Of a DNA stretch of 64,000 nt, positions 8,034 to 16,200 are shown in pieces. Where the stretch lies: NCBI GenBank assembly GCA_035461525.1, contig DATHVD010000039.1, positions 1 to 64,000 on the forward strand. Direction: 5' to 3'. Both the position numbers and the translations under genes were made by a program. The notes below the pieces were generated by a model. That model was not told where the DNA came from, searched no databases, and saw nothing but the letters and a program-made list of their open reading frames with translations. The stretch comes from JAIBJN01 sp035461525. Lineage in GTDB: Bacteria > Actinomycetota > Thermoleophilia > Gaiellales > Gaiellaceae. The number at the start of each line of letters is the position of its first letter. Positions within the stretch are counted from its first letter, which is position 1.

Positions 8034-10079
8034 ATGATGACAGAGCGCGAAGCGCATGCGGACGTCCATGCCGCCCACGAGGGCAGGGAACACGCCGACG
8101 CGCACGCTTACGGACGGCACGACCACGGCGACCACGCCGGCATGTTCCGCTCGCGCTTCTGGGTCGTCCTCGCGCTCACCCTCCCCGTCGTCGCCTACAG
8201 CGAGATGATCCAGGACTGGCTGCGCTTCACGGCGCCGGCCTTCCCGGGGTCCGACCTCGTCCCCGCCGTGCTCGGCACGTTCGTCTTCGTCTACGGCGGC
8301 TGGCCGTTCCTCGCCGGCGGCTGGAGCGAGCTCCGCTCCCGCAAGCCGGGGATGATGCTCCTGATCGCGATGGCGATCACGGTCGCGTTCGTCGCCAGCG
8401 CCGCGACCACGCTCGGCCTTCTCGACCTCGAGTTCTGGTGGGAGCTGTCGGCGCTGATCGCGGTCATGCTTCTCGGCCACTGGCTCGAGATGCGCGCCGT
8501 CGGCCAGGCCCGCGGCGCCCTCAGCGCCCTCGCCGAACTCCTACCGGACGAGGCCGAGCGGGTCGTCGCGGGCGGCGTCGAGCCCGTTCCGACGTCCTCA
8601 CTGGCCGAGGGTGACGTGGTGCTCGTGCGCCCGGGCGGCCGCGTGCCCGCCGACGGGATCGTCGTGGAAGGAACGGCCGAGCTCGACGAGTCGATGATCA
8701 CCGGCGAGTCCCGCCCCGTGACGCGCGGTGAGGGCGAGCGGGTGGTCGCCGGGACCGTGGCCCTCGGGTCGTCTCTGCGCGTACGCGTCGGCGCGGTGGG
8801 CGAGGCGACCGCGCTCGCCGGCATCCAGCGTCTGGTCGAGGAGGCGCAGCGCTCGCGCTCGCGCGCCCAGGCGCTCGCCGACCGGGCGGCCGCCTTCCTC
8901 TTCTACGCCGCCGTCGCCGCGGCCACCGTGACGTTCGCAGCCTGGCTCGCCGTCGGTCAGCCGGAGTCGGCGGTCGTCCGCACGGTCACCGTGCTCGTGA
9001 TCGCCTGCCCGCACGCGCTCGGGCTCGCCATCCCGCTCGTGATCGCGGTCTCGACGGCGCTCTCGGCCCGGAACGGCGTGCTCGTCAAGGACCGTCTCTC
9101 GCTCGAGCGCATGCGCGAGATCGAGACGGTGCTCTTCGACAAGACGGGGACGCTCACGCGCGGCGCCCACGTCCTCGCCGGCCTCGCAGCGGCGGACGGA
9201 GACGAGCGGGCGCTCCTCGAGGCCGCCGCGGCGGTCGAAGCCGACAGCGAGCATCCGCTGGCCCGCGCCATCGTCGCCGCCGCCCGCGACCGCGGCGAGG
9301 TTCCGGAGGCGAGCGACTTCCGCTCCTTCACCGGCCGCGGGGTCGAGGCGACCGTCGGCGGCGAGCGGGTCGCCATCGGAGGCCCCGCGCTCCTCCGCGG
9401 GCGCGGGCTCGCGCTCCCCGAGACGCTCGCCGGCGACGTCGAGCGCTGGCAGGCTCGGGGCGCCGCCGTCCTCTACGTCGTCCGCGACGGTGAGATCGCC
9501 GGCGCGCTCGCGCTCGAGGATGAGATCAGGCCCGAGTCGCGCGTGGCGGTCGAGCGCCTGCGCGCACTGGGCGTCTCCGTCGCGATGGTCACGGGCGACG
9601 CCCGCGAGGTGGCGGACGCGGTCGCGCAGGAGCTCGGCATCGACGAGGTCTTCGCCGAGGTTCTGCCCGAGGACAAGGACGGCGTCGTCAGGGAGATCCA
9701 GCGGCGCGGCCGGCGGGTGGCGATGGTCGGCGACGGCGTCAACGACGCTCCGGCGCTCGCCCGCGCGGACGTCGGGATCGCCATCGGCGCCGGTACGGAC
9801 GTGGCGATCGAGTCCGCCGGCATCGTGCTCGCGAGCGACGACCCGCGCGGCGTGCTCCGGATCATCCGCCTGTCGAGGGCCAGCTACCGGAAGATGGTGC
9901 AGAACCTCGTTTGGGCGGCGGGCTACAACGTCGTCGCGATCCCGGTCGCCGCCGGAGCGCTCGCGTGGGCCGGCGTCAGCCTGGCGCCCGCGGTCGCCGC
10001 GGTCCTCATGAGCGTCTCCACCGTTGTCGTGGCGGTCAACGCCCAGTTCCTCCGCCGGCTCGACCTCGCGGGCTCCTAG
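8025..10079 (+). CDS. copB: CopB-type copper/silver P1B ATPase
   Basis: A heavy-metal P-type ATPase of about 684 residues in the inner membrane, expected to export copper or silver. The N-terminus has eight histidines in residues 11-37 rather than a CxxC HMA domain. The membrane metal site is CPH (328-330), which marks the P1B-3 or CopB group. The actuator motif is TGES, the phosphorylation site is DKTGT (372-376), and the hinge is GDGVNDAPAL. ATG codons at 8025, 8034 and 8037 are all in frame; the first sits inside an operator dyad, so the true start may be one of the later two. Confidence 0.9.
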   Translation: MGYMMTEREAHADVHAAHEGREHADAHAYGRHDHGDHAGMFRSRFWVVLALTLPVVAYSEMIQDWLRFTAPAFPGSDLVPAVLGTFVFVYGGWPFLAGGWSELRSRKPGMMLLIAMAITVAFVASAATTLGLLDLEFWWELSALIAVMLLGHWLEMRAVGQARGALSALAELLPDEAERVVAGGVEPVPTSSLAEGDVVLVRPGGRVPADGIVVEGTAELDESMITGESRPVTRGEGERVVAGTVALGSSLRVRVGAVGEATALAGIQRLVEEAQRSRSRAQALADRAAAFLFYAAVAAATVTFAAWLAVGQPESAVVRTVTVLVIACPHALGLAIPLVIAVSTALSARNGVLVKDRLSLERMREIETVLFDKTGTLTRGAHVLAGLAAADGDERALLEAAAAVEADSEHPLARAIVAAARDRGEVPEASDFRSFTGRGVEATVGGERVAIGGPALLRGRGLALPETLAGDVERWQARGAAVLYVVRDGEIAGALALEDEIRPESRVAVERLRALGVSVAMVTGDAREVADAVAQELGIDEVFAEVLPEDKDGVVREIQRRGRRVAMVGDGVNDAPALARADVGIAIGAGTDVAIESAGIVLASDDPRGVLRIIRLSRASYRKMVQNLVWAAGYNVVAIPVAAGALAWAGVSLAPAVAAVLMSVSTVVVAVNAQFLRRLDLAGS

Positions 10080-10092
10080 CGCGCGGAGCCGC

Positions 10093-10419
10093 TCAGGCGG
10101 CGGGCGAGAGCCAGCGGGCCCAGGCGCTCTCGTAGTGGCTGCGCGAGCGCGCTCCCACGACGGTCTCCTGCGGCTCGCCGCCCTGGAACAGGATCACGGT
10201 CGGGATCGAGAGGACGCCGTAGCGGGCCTGGGTCTGCGGGTTCTCGTCCACGTTCAGCTTGGCGAACCGTACGCGCTCGCCGTGCTCGGCGGCCATGTCG
10301 GCGAGCACGGGGGCGACGGCTCGGCACGGGCCGCACCAGGGCGCCCAGAAGTCGACGACGACGGGCACGTCCGCCCGCAGGACCTCCTGCTCGAAGCTGT
10401 CGTCGCCGACCTCGATCAC
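10093..10419 (-). CDS. trxA: Thioredoxin
   Basis: A 108-residue thiol-disulfide carrier of the cytoplasm. The active site WCGPC is at residues 28-32 after the conserved strand VVVDFWAP, and the cis-proline loop reads SIPTVILFQGG. The start GTG 10419 gives the normal family N-terminus (IEVGDDSFEQEVL) and lies seven bases after a TATCGT box; GTG 10428 is an alternative that adds three residues. It converges on the copper ATPase with a 13-base gap and follows the glycosyltransferase on the same strand. Confidence 0.93.
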   Translation of the reverse strand: MIEVGDDSFEQEVLRADVPVVVDFWAPWCGPCRAVAPVLADMAAEHGERVRFAKLNVDENPQTQARYGVLSIPTVILFQGGEPQETVVGARSRSHYESAWARWLSPAA

Positions 10420-10441
10420 GGCGATCACGATACACGCAGGC

Positions 10442-11167
10442 TCAGAGCCGGCCGCGCAGTGCCGCGAGCCGCAGGCGCGGCACGCGGAGGACCGCCTCGA
10501 GGACGATCCCGGCTCCCATCTTCGACCCGCCCTCCTCCCGGTCGGCGAAGACGATCGGCACCTCCTCGACCGCGAACCCGGCACGGAGGGCGCGGAAGAC
10601 CGTCTCCACCTGGAAGGCATAGCCGCGCGACTCGATGCGGGCGGGATCGATCGCCTCGAGCACGTCTCGCCGGTAGACCTTGAAGCCCGAGGTGGGGTCG
10701 TGCACCCTGAGGCCGAGGAGGGTGCGCGCGTAGAGGGAGCCGCCGCGGCTGACGAACCGCCGGACGACCCCCCAGTTGCGGGTGCCGCCACCGGGGACGT
10801 AGCGGGAGCCGAGCCCGACGCCCGCCCGCTCGGCCGCCGCCACGAGCCGGGGCAGGTCGGCCGGGTCGTGTGAGAAGTCGCAGTCCATCGTCGCGACGAG
10901 GTCGGCGCCGGACGCGAGCGCTCGGGCGAAGCCGGCCACGTACGCCGGGCCGAGCCCCTCCTTGCGCTCGCGGTGGAGCACGTCGAGAAAGCCGAGCTCC
11001 CCGGCCAGCCGGTCGGCGAGCTCGCCCGTCCCGTCCGGCGAGGCGTCGTCGACGACGAGGACGCGCGCGTCGAGCCCGCCCGCGGTGAGTACGCCCCCGA
11101 GCGCGCGCGCCATCGGCTCGAGGTTCTCGCGCTCGTCGTAGGTCGGGAGGCAGACGACCAGGCTCAC
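10442..11167 (-). CDS. Polyprenol monophosphomannose synthase-like glycosyltransferase (GT2)
   Basis: A 241-residue family 2 glycosyltransferase without a C-terminal membrane domain. The N-terminus reads VVCLPTYDERENLEP, followed by VVDDASPDGTGELAD and the metal-binding ATMDCDFSHDP, with GSRYVPGGG and the acceptor-side YAFQVE. These match bacterial Ppm1/Dpm1 proteins, which make polyprenyl-phosphate mannose for surface glycans. It shares a divergent promoter with polX. Confidence 0.85.
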   Translation of the reverse strand: MSLVVCLPTYDERENLEPMARALGGVLTAGGLDARVLVVDDASPDGTGELADRLAGELGFLDVLHRERKEGLGPAYVAGFARALASGADLVATMDCDFSHDPADLPRLVAAAERAGVGLGSRYVPGGGTRNWGVVRRFVSRGGSLYARTLLGLRVHDPTSGFKVYRRDVLEAIDPARIESRGYAFQVETVFRALRAGFAVEEVPIVFADREEGGSKMGAGIVLEAVLRVPRLRLAALRGRL

Positions 11168-11168
11168 C

Positions 11169-11185
11169 CGCGTATCATCGCCGCC
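11169..11185. promoter_or_regulatory. Second copy of the divergent TATCAT/GATGATA leaderless promoter
   Basis: TATCAT at 11173-11178 stands seven bases before GTG 11186. On the other strand GATGAT stands six bases before GTG 11167. The arrangement and the core 13-mer are the same as at 3181, between an unrelated pair of genes. Confidence 0.55.
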
Positions 11186-12904
11186 GTGCCCACCGAGCTG
11201 CCGCGCAACTCCGATCTCGCCGAGCGCTTCGAGCTCCTTGCCGACATGCTCGAGCTCGACGGCGCCGACGCGTTCCGGCTCGCCGCGTACCGACGCGCGG
11301 CGGCCCGCATCCGCGAGTCGGCCGTCCCCGTCGCGCAGCTTGCTCTCGACGGCAAGGCAACCCGGCTCTCCGGGATCGGCGGGACGATCGAGGCCAAGAT
11401 CGTCGAGCTCGCCGAGACGGGCGACCTGCAGGCGCTGGCCAAGCTGCGCGCCAGGCTGCCGGCCGGCCTCGTCGACGTCATGCACGTCCCCGGCCTCGGA
11501 CCCAAGACGGCGCGCAAGCTCTGGTCGGAGCTCGGGGTCGAGTCGCTCGACGACCTGCGTGCGGCCGCCGAGCAGGAGAAGCTGCGCGCCCTCCCCGGCC
11601 TCGGCCCGAAGTCGGAGGAGAAGGTGCTCAAGGCGCTCTCCGCTCCGGCTCGCCCGTCGGCCGCGACCGGGGGGACCCTCCTCGGGAAGGTGCTCGGCTC
11701 CGTGCGCCGCGCGGTAGCCGAGATCGAGGAGAGCGGGCTCGCCGACCGGGTGTCGGAGGCAGGCAGCGTCCGCCGCCGCTCCGAGACGGTGCGCGACCTC
11801 GACGTCATCGCCACGGCGGCCGACCCGCCCGCGCTGACGGCCTTCTTCGCCGGGCGCCCCTGGGTGGCGGAGGTCGTCGCCCATGGGCCCGCGAAGGCGA
11901 TGGTGGTCTCCCACGACGGCCTGCGCTTCGACCTCCGCGTCGTGCCGCCGGAGAGCTACGGCAACCTCCTCCAGCACTTCACCGGCTCCAAGGACCACAA
12001 CGTCGCCCTGCGCGAGGACGCCGTCCGGCGCGGGCTCTCGGTCTCCGAGTACGGCGTCGCCGACGTCGAGGGCGGCGAGACGTTCCAGGCCGCGTCGGAG
12101 GAGAAGGTCTACGCTCACCTCGGCTACGCGTGGATCCCGCCCGAGCTGCGTGAGAACCGGGGCGAGCTCGAGGCCGCGCGCGCGGGCGAGCTGCCGCGTC
12201 TCGTCGAGCTCGCCGACCTGCGCGGCGACCTGCACATGCACACGAACTGGTCGGACGGCCGCGCCACGCTCGAGGAGATGGCGCTCGCGTCGCTCGAGCG
12301 CGGCCACCGCTACGTGGCCATCTGCGACCACGCCAGGCGGCTGCGGGACGGGCGGCTCGAGCGTCAGGCGGAGGAGATTGCGGCGCTGAACGAGCGCCTC
12401 TCGGGGATCACGATCCTCTCGGGCGTCGAGGTGGACATCCGCGCCGACGGGAGCCTCGACCTGCCGGACGAGCAGCTCGCGCAGCGGGACTGGGTGATGG
12501 CGTCGATCCACTCGGGCTTCGACGGCCCGCGCGACCGACTCACGAGCCGCATGCTCGCGGCGATGGAGAGCCCGCACGTGGACTGCATCGGCCACCCCAC
12601 GGGGCGCAAGATCAACCGGCGCGCCCCCTACGAGCTCGACTTCGAGCGCGTGCTCGAGACGGCCCTCGCGACCGGGACGTTCCTCGAGATCAACGCGCAG
12701 CCGGACCGCCTCGACCTCCGCGACGCGCACGCGCGCGCGGCCGCCGAGGCCGGCGTCCTCCTGGTCGTCTCCACCGACGCGCACCGCATCCACGAGCTCG
12801 ACAACCTCGAGCTCGGCGTCGCTCAGGCCCGCCGGGGCTGGGTGACGGCCGAGCAGGTCGTGAACACGCGCACGTGGGCGCAGGTGGGGAAGCTCCTGAA
12901 GTGA
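11186..12904 (+). CDS. polX: DNA polymerase/3'-5' exonuclease PolX
   Basis: A 572-residue X-family repair polymerase fused to a PHP nuclease domain. The N-terminal part has the 8-kDa-type helix-hairpin-helix segments VPGLGPKTARKL and LPGLGPKSEEKV, then the polymerase metal motif SVRRRSETVRDLDVIA. The PHP domain starts near residue 347 with DLHMHTNWSDG and ends with STDAHRIHEL. The length fits bacterial PolX, which acts in base excision repair. The leaderless GTG start is supported by TATCAT. The next gene overlaps its stop by four bases (GTGA). Confidence 0.93.
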   Translation: MPTELPRNSDLAERFELLADMLELDGADAFRLAAYRRAAARIRESAVPVAQLALDGKATRLSGIGGTIEAKIVELAETGDLQALAKLRARLPAGLVDVMHVPGLGPKTARKLWSELGVESLDDLRAAAEQEKLRALPGLGPKSEEKVLKALSAPARPSAATGGTLLGKVLGSVRRAVAEIEESGLADRVSEAGSVRRRSETVRDLDVIATAADPPALTAFFAGRPWVAEVVAHGPAKAMVVSHDGLRFDLRVVPPESYGNLLQHFTGSKDHNVALREDAVRRGLSVSEYGVADVEGGETFQAASEEKVYAHLGYAWIPPELRENRGELEAARAGELPRLVELADLRGDLHMHTNWSDGRATLEEMALASLERGHRYVAICDHARRLRDGRLERQAEEIAALNERLSGITILSGVEVDIRADGSLDLPDEQLAQRDWVMASIHSGFDGPRDRLTSRMLAAMESPHVDCIGHPTGRKINRRAPYELDFERVLETALATGTFLEINAQPDRLDLRDAHARAAAEAGVLLVVSTDAHRIHELDNLELGVAQARRGWVTAEQVVNTRTWAQVGKLLK

Positions 12905-14226
12905 GCGCCTTCCGCGACGACCTCGCGGCGACGAGTGAGTGGGTCGCCCGCTACCTCGAGAGGGTCGGCGAGCTGCCGGTGCTGGCACAGGTCGAGCCGG
13001 GGGAGATTCGAGCCGCCCTTCCGGCCTCGCCGCCGGAGGACGCCGAGCCGTTCGCCGCCGTCCTCCGCGACCTCGACGACGTGCTGTTGCCGGGAATCAC
13101 GCACTGGAACCACCCGCGCTTCCTCGCCTACTTCGCCGTCTCCGGGAGCGAGCCGGGGATCCTCGCCGAGCTCGTCACGGCCGCGCTCAACGTCAACGCG
13201 ATGCTCTGGCGGACCTCGCCGGCGGCGACCGAGCTCGAGGAGCTCGCCGTCGACTGGCTCGCCCAGCTCCTCGGGCTTCCGGGCGGGCTGCACGGGCACA
13301 TCGAGGACACCGCCTCGACGTCGACGCTCGCGGCGCTCGCCGCCGCGCGGCACCTGCGGCCCGGCGGCGCCGTCCTCTGCTCCGAGCACGCGCACTCCTC
13401 CGTGGACAAGGCGGCGCGCCTGCTCGGACTCGAGGTCTTCAAGGTGCCGGCCGACGCCGAGTACCGGCTCCGACCGGACGCGCTCGCCGGCGGGCTCGGC
13501 GAGCGCGAGGTCGCGGCCGTCGTCGCCACGGTCGGGACGACGTCGAGCACGTCCATCGACCCCGTCGAGGAGATCGCCCCTCTCTGCGCCGAGGCCGGGG
13601 CCTGGCTCCATGTGGACGCCGCCTACGCCGGATCGGCGATGGTCTGCGAGGAGCACCGCTGGGCCTTCGCCGGCGTCGAGCGGGCCGACTCCCTCGTCGT
13701 CAACCCGCACAAGTGGCTCTTCACGCCCATCGACTGCTCGGTCCTCTACACGCAGCGGCCGGCCGTCCTCCGCGAGGCGTTCAGCCTCGTCCCGGAGTAC
13801 CTGCGCACGGCGGAGGAGGACGTGACGAACCTGATGGACTACGGGCCCGCGCTGGGCCGCCGCTTCCGCGCGCTCAAGCTCTGGGCCGTGATCCGCTGCC
13901 ACGGTCGCGAGGGTTTGCGGGCGATCATCCGCGAGCACGTGCGTATCGCGAGGCTCTTCGCCTCGTGGGTGGACGAGGCGCCGGGATGGGACGTCGTCGC
14001 CCCGGTGCCGTTCTCGGTCGTCTGCTTCCGACGGGAGGGCTCCGACGGCGACAACGAGGCGCTCCTCGCGCGCGTCAACGCCTCCGGGGAGGCCTACCTC
14101 TCGCACACAGTCCTGGACGGCCGCTACGTCCTGCGACTCGCCGTCGGCAACCACCGGACGACGGAGACCGACGTCCGCCGTGCGTGGGAGCTCCTCCAGC
14201 GGCAGGCGGACGCGATCGCCGGCTGA
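12901..14226 (+). CDS. PLP-dependent group II (aromatic amino acid-type) decarboxylase
   Basis: A 441-residue fold-type I pyridoxal phosphate enzyme. The substrate loop region reads THWNHPRFLAYFA, the cofactor region HVDAAYAGSA, and the Schiff-base lysine is K271 in NPHKWLFTP. These match aromatic-L-amino-acid and tyrosine decarboxylases; which amino acid is used cannot be told from sequence alone. GTG 12901 overlaps the polX stop, so translation is probably coupled, an unusual pairing of a repair enzyme with an amine-producing enzyme. Confidence 0.88.
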   Translation: MSAFRDDLAATSEWVARYLERVGELPVLAQVEPGEIRAALPASPPEDAEPFAAVLRDLDDVLLPGITHWNHPRFLAYFAVSGSEPGILAELVTAALNVNAMLWRTSPAATELEELAVDWLAQLLGLPGGLHGHIEDTASTSTLAALAAARHLRPGGAVLCSEHAHSSVDKAARLLGLEVFKVPADAEYRLRPDALAGGLGEREVAAVVATVGTTSSTSIDPVEEIAPLCAEAGAWLHVDAAYAGSAMVCEEHRWAFAGVERADSLVVNPHKWLFTPIDCSVLYTQRPAVLREAFSLVPEYLRTAEEDVTNLMDYGPALGRRFRALKLWAVIRCHGREGLRAIIREHVRIARLFASWVDEAPGWDVVAPVPFSVVCFRREGSDGDNEALLARVNASGEAYLSHTVLDGRYVLRLAVGNHRTTETDVRRAWELLQRQADAIAG

Positions 14227-14283
14227 TCCGGCTTCGCAGCGCCGGCGTTGCCTCGCAACGGACTGTTGCTCGGGATCTTCGGG

Positions 14284-15003
14284 TTAGAGGCGACGCAGGA
14301 GGTCGGCCATCTCTTCGGGGCCCGCGACGACGACGTCGGCCGCATCGGCGAGCCCCGTGGGGCCCTCGTCCGAGGCGACGGCGACCTGCACGGCGTGTTC
14401 GAGGCCGGCGGCCCGGAGGCCGGCGAAGGCGTCCAGGTCGGTCGTGTCGTCGCCGGCGTAGAGCCCCAGCCGCGCCCCGGAGCGCTCGAGGAGCGCGCGC
14501 ACGGCCGTACCCTTGTCCGCCCGGACCGGCGGGCGGATCTCCAGGACCTTCCGCCCCCAGCGGGCGTCGAGCCCGCCCGCCTCGGCGCGTGCCGCCACCT
14601 CCTTCAGCTGGGCCACGGCCGCGCGCTCGTCGGCGGCCTCGCGGTAGTGGTAGGAGAGCGAGAGCCGCTTGTCCTCGACGGGCAGACCGACTGCCTCCCG
14701 GAAGCGGGCGATCTCCGAGGCGAGCTCCTCGGCGCGCGGGTCGAGCTCGAGCCCGTGGTTGCCCACGTACTCGATCCCGTCCACGTCCACGAGGCGCCGC
14801 GCGTCCTCCCCGGCGCGGCCGCTCACGCACGCGACGAGGAGGTAGGCGGCGGCCAGGCGCCGAAGCTCGGTCCGGGTCGCCTCGGGCACCGCTGCGAGCT
14901 CCGGCCGGGCCACGATCGGCGCGAGCGTGCCGTCGACGTCGAGGACGAGCGCGCTTCGGTCCGGCGCGGCGGCGAGCGGGGCGAGAAGGTCGGAAGCCTC
15001 CAT
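14284..15003 (-). CDS. otsB: Trehalose-6-phosphate phosphatase
   Basis: A 239-residue HAD-family phosphatase that makes trehalose from trehalose-6-phosphate. The nucleophile motif is LVLDVDGTLAPI (D22, D24), followed by CVSGRAGEDARR, the substrate-cap segment YVGNHGLEL, the lysine region DKGTAV and YAGDDTTDLDAF. No otsA is adjacent, so its partner is elsewhere or it serves another trehalose route. It converges on the decarboxylase and diverges from the split permease pair. Confidence 0.88.
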   Translation of the reverse strand: MEASDLLAPLAAAPDRSALVLDVDGTLAPIVARPELAAVPEATRTELRRLAAAYLLVACVSGRAGEDARRLVDVDGIEYVGNHGLELDPRAEELASEIARFREAVGLPVEDKRLSLSYHYREAADERAAVAQLKEVAARAEAGGLDARWGRKVLEIRPPVRADKGTAVRALLERSGARLGLYAGDDTTDLDAFAGLRAAGLEHAVQVAVASDEGPTGLADAADVVVAGPEEMADLLRRL

Positions 15004-15025
15004 CGGCACGCCTAGGATACGCGGC

Positions 15026-15394
15026 GTGCCGTCGGCCAAACGCTCGCTCCTCGTCGCCTGCGGGACCGGCGTCGCCTCGGGGTTCCTGGCCGCGCTCTTC
15101 GGCGTCGGCGGTGGCATCATCGTCGTCCCCGCTCTCGTCGTCCTTCTCGGCTTCGACGCGCGTGTCGCCACCGCCACCTCGCTCGCCGCGATCGGGATCA
15201 CCGCGGTCTGGGGCGCCACGTCGTTCTCGCTCCTCGACCACGTCGACTGGGACGCCGCGCTCCTCGTCGGGCTCCCCGCGCTCGCCGGCTCGCTGGCCGG
15301 CGTCCGCCTGCAGCGGCTCGTCACCTCCCGCAACCTGACGTTGCTCTTCGCCCTCTTCCTCGTCGCCGTCGCCGTCGTCCTCTTCCTCGAATGA
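15026..15394 (+). CDS. TauE/SafE (TSUP) half-transporter, first subunit
   Basis: A 122-residue membrane protein with about four hydrophobic helices and one family motif FGVGGGIIVVPALVV. Full TSUP permeases are about 250 residues with two such halves. This gene ends in an ATGA overlap with a second half of the same kind, so the two products probably form a heterodimeric carrier of sulfite, sulfonate or another anion. A TAGGAT box lies seven bases before the GTG. Confidence 0.8.
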   Translation: MPSAKRSLLVACGTGVASGFLAALFGVGGGIIVVPALVVLLGFDARVATATSLAAIGITAVWGATSFSLLDHVDWDAALLVGLPALAGSLAGVRLQRLVTSRNLTLLFALFLVAVAVVLFLE

Positions 15395-15765
15395 GCGCGA
15401 GCACCGTCGCACTCGCGCTCGTCCTCGGGTTCGGCGCCGGCGTGCTCTCGGGCCTGTTCGGCGTCGGCGGCGGCGTCCTCTTCGTGCCGACGCTCGCGCT
15501 CGTCGTCGGGCTCGGCCAGCTCGGCGCCCAGGCGACCTCCCTCGCGGCGATGATCCCGGTGGTCGCCTTCGGCGCCTGGCAGCAGCACAAGGAGGGGAAC
15601 GTCCGCTGGCGCGAGGGGCTCATCGTCGGCGTCACCTCGGTCGTGGGCGTGACCGCGGGCGCGGCGCTCGCCACCTCCCTGGACGAGGCGCTCCTGCGCA
15701 ACCTCTTCGCGTGCTTCCTGCTCGTCGTCGCCGGACAGCTCGTCTGGTCGGCGCGCCGGCCGTAG
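15391..15765 (+). CDS. TauE/SafE (TSUP) half-transporter, second subunit
   Basis: A 124-residue membrane protein with about four helices and the repeat motif FGVGGGVLFVPTLAL, followed by ATSLAAMIPV, which parallels ATSLAAIGI in the upstream subunit. It overlaps that gene by four bases. Together the two proteins supply the two inverted halves of a normal TSUP permease. Confidence 0.8.
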   Translation: MSASTVALALVLGFGAGVLSGLFGVGGGVLFVPTLALVVGLGQLGAQATSLAAMIPVVAFGAWQQHKEGNVRWREGLIVGVTSVVGVTAGAALATSLDEALLRNLFACFLLVVAGQLVWSARRP

Positions 15766-15776
15766 ACTTCACGAGG

Positions 15777-16160
15777 ATGGGCGACGAGCTCCTCTTCCCG
15801 CTCGTGGACGAGCCGATCGGCGAGATTGTCGAGCGGCTGCAGTCGGAGGACACCGAGCTCGCCGTGCTGGCCGCCTCCCCGCGGCGCCAGCTGGCCTTTC
15901 GGACGTTCGCGTACGTCCGAGTCGGGATCCTCCTCGGCGGCCTCCTCGTCGAGCGGGACCTCGATCCCGGCGGCGAGGGCACGTGGGTCGACCAGCTCCT
16001 GGGCGATCCGGCCGTGCTCGAAGCGGTTCGCGCCGAGGTGCTCGCAGTCGGGAGGGAGGTCGCCACCGACCCGGCTCTGGCCGAGGAAGAGCCGGTCGGC
16101 CCGGACGAGGACGCCCGCCGGCGATTCCGGGAGTTCGCGCGCCGGCTCGAGGCGCCCTAG
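15777..16160 (+). CDS. Uncharacterised acidic protein
   Basis: A 127-residue soluble protein, rich in Glu and Asp, with an amphipathic start (LLFPLVDEPIGEIVERL) and a charged tail. I do not recognise a family. TAGACT lies eight bases before the ATG, so it is probably a leaderless transcript of its own, although it starts only 11 bases after the permease stop. Confidence 0.6.
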   Translation: MGDELLFPLVDEPIGEIVERLQSEDTELAVLAASPRRQLAFRTFAYVRVGILLGGLLVERDLDPGGEGTWVDQLLGDPAVLEAVRAEVLAVGREVATDPALAEEEPVGPDEDARRRFREFARRLEAP

Positions 16161-16164
16161 GCGG

Positions 16165-16200
16165 TTTCACTCTTCCGTCGAGGCCGCTAACCTCTCGGAG
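16165..16200 (+). promoter_or_regulatory. Leaderless promoter of the M23 peptidase gene
   Basis: TTTCAC at 16165-16170 and TAACCT at 16188-16193 are 17 bases apart, and the -10 ends seven bases before the GTG start. This is one of the few places where both a plausible -35 and a leaderless -10 can be seen. Confidence 0.5.

Noticed and set aside
11300..12988. Long minus-strand extension of the glycosyltransferase frame
   Set aside because: It is opposite polX and has no motifs; the true N-terminus is at the GT2 strand VVCLPTYDE.
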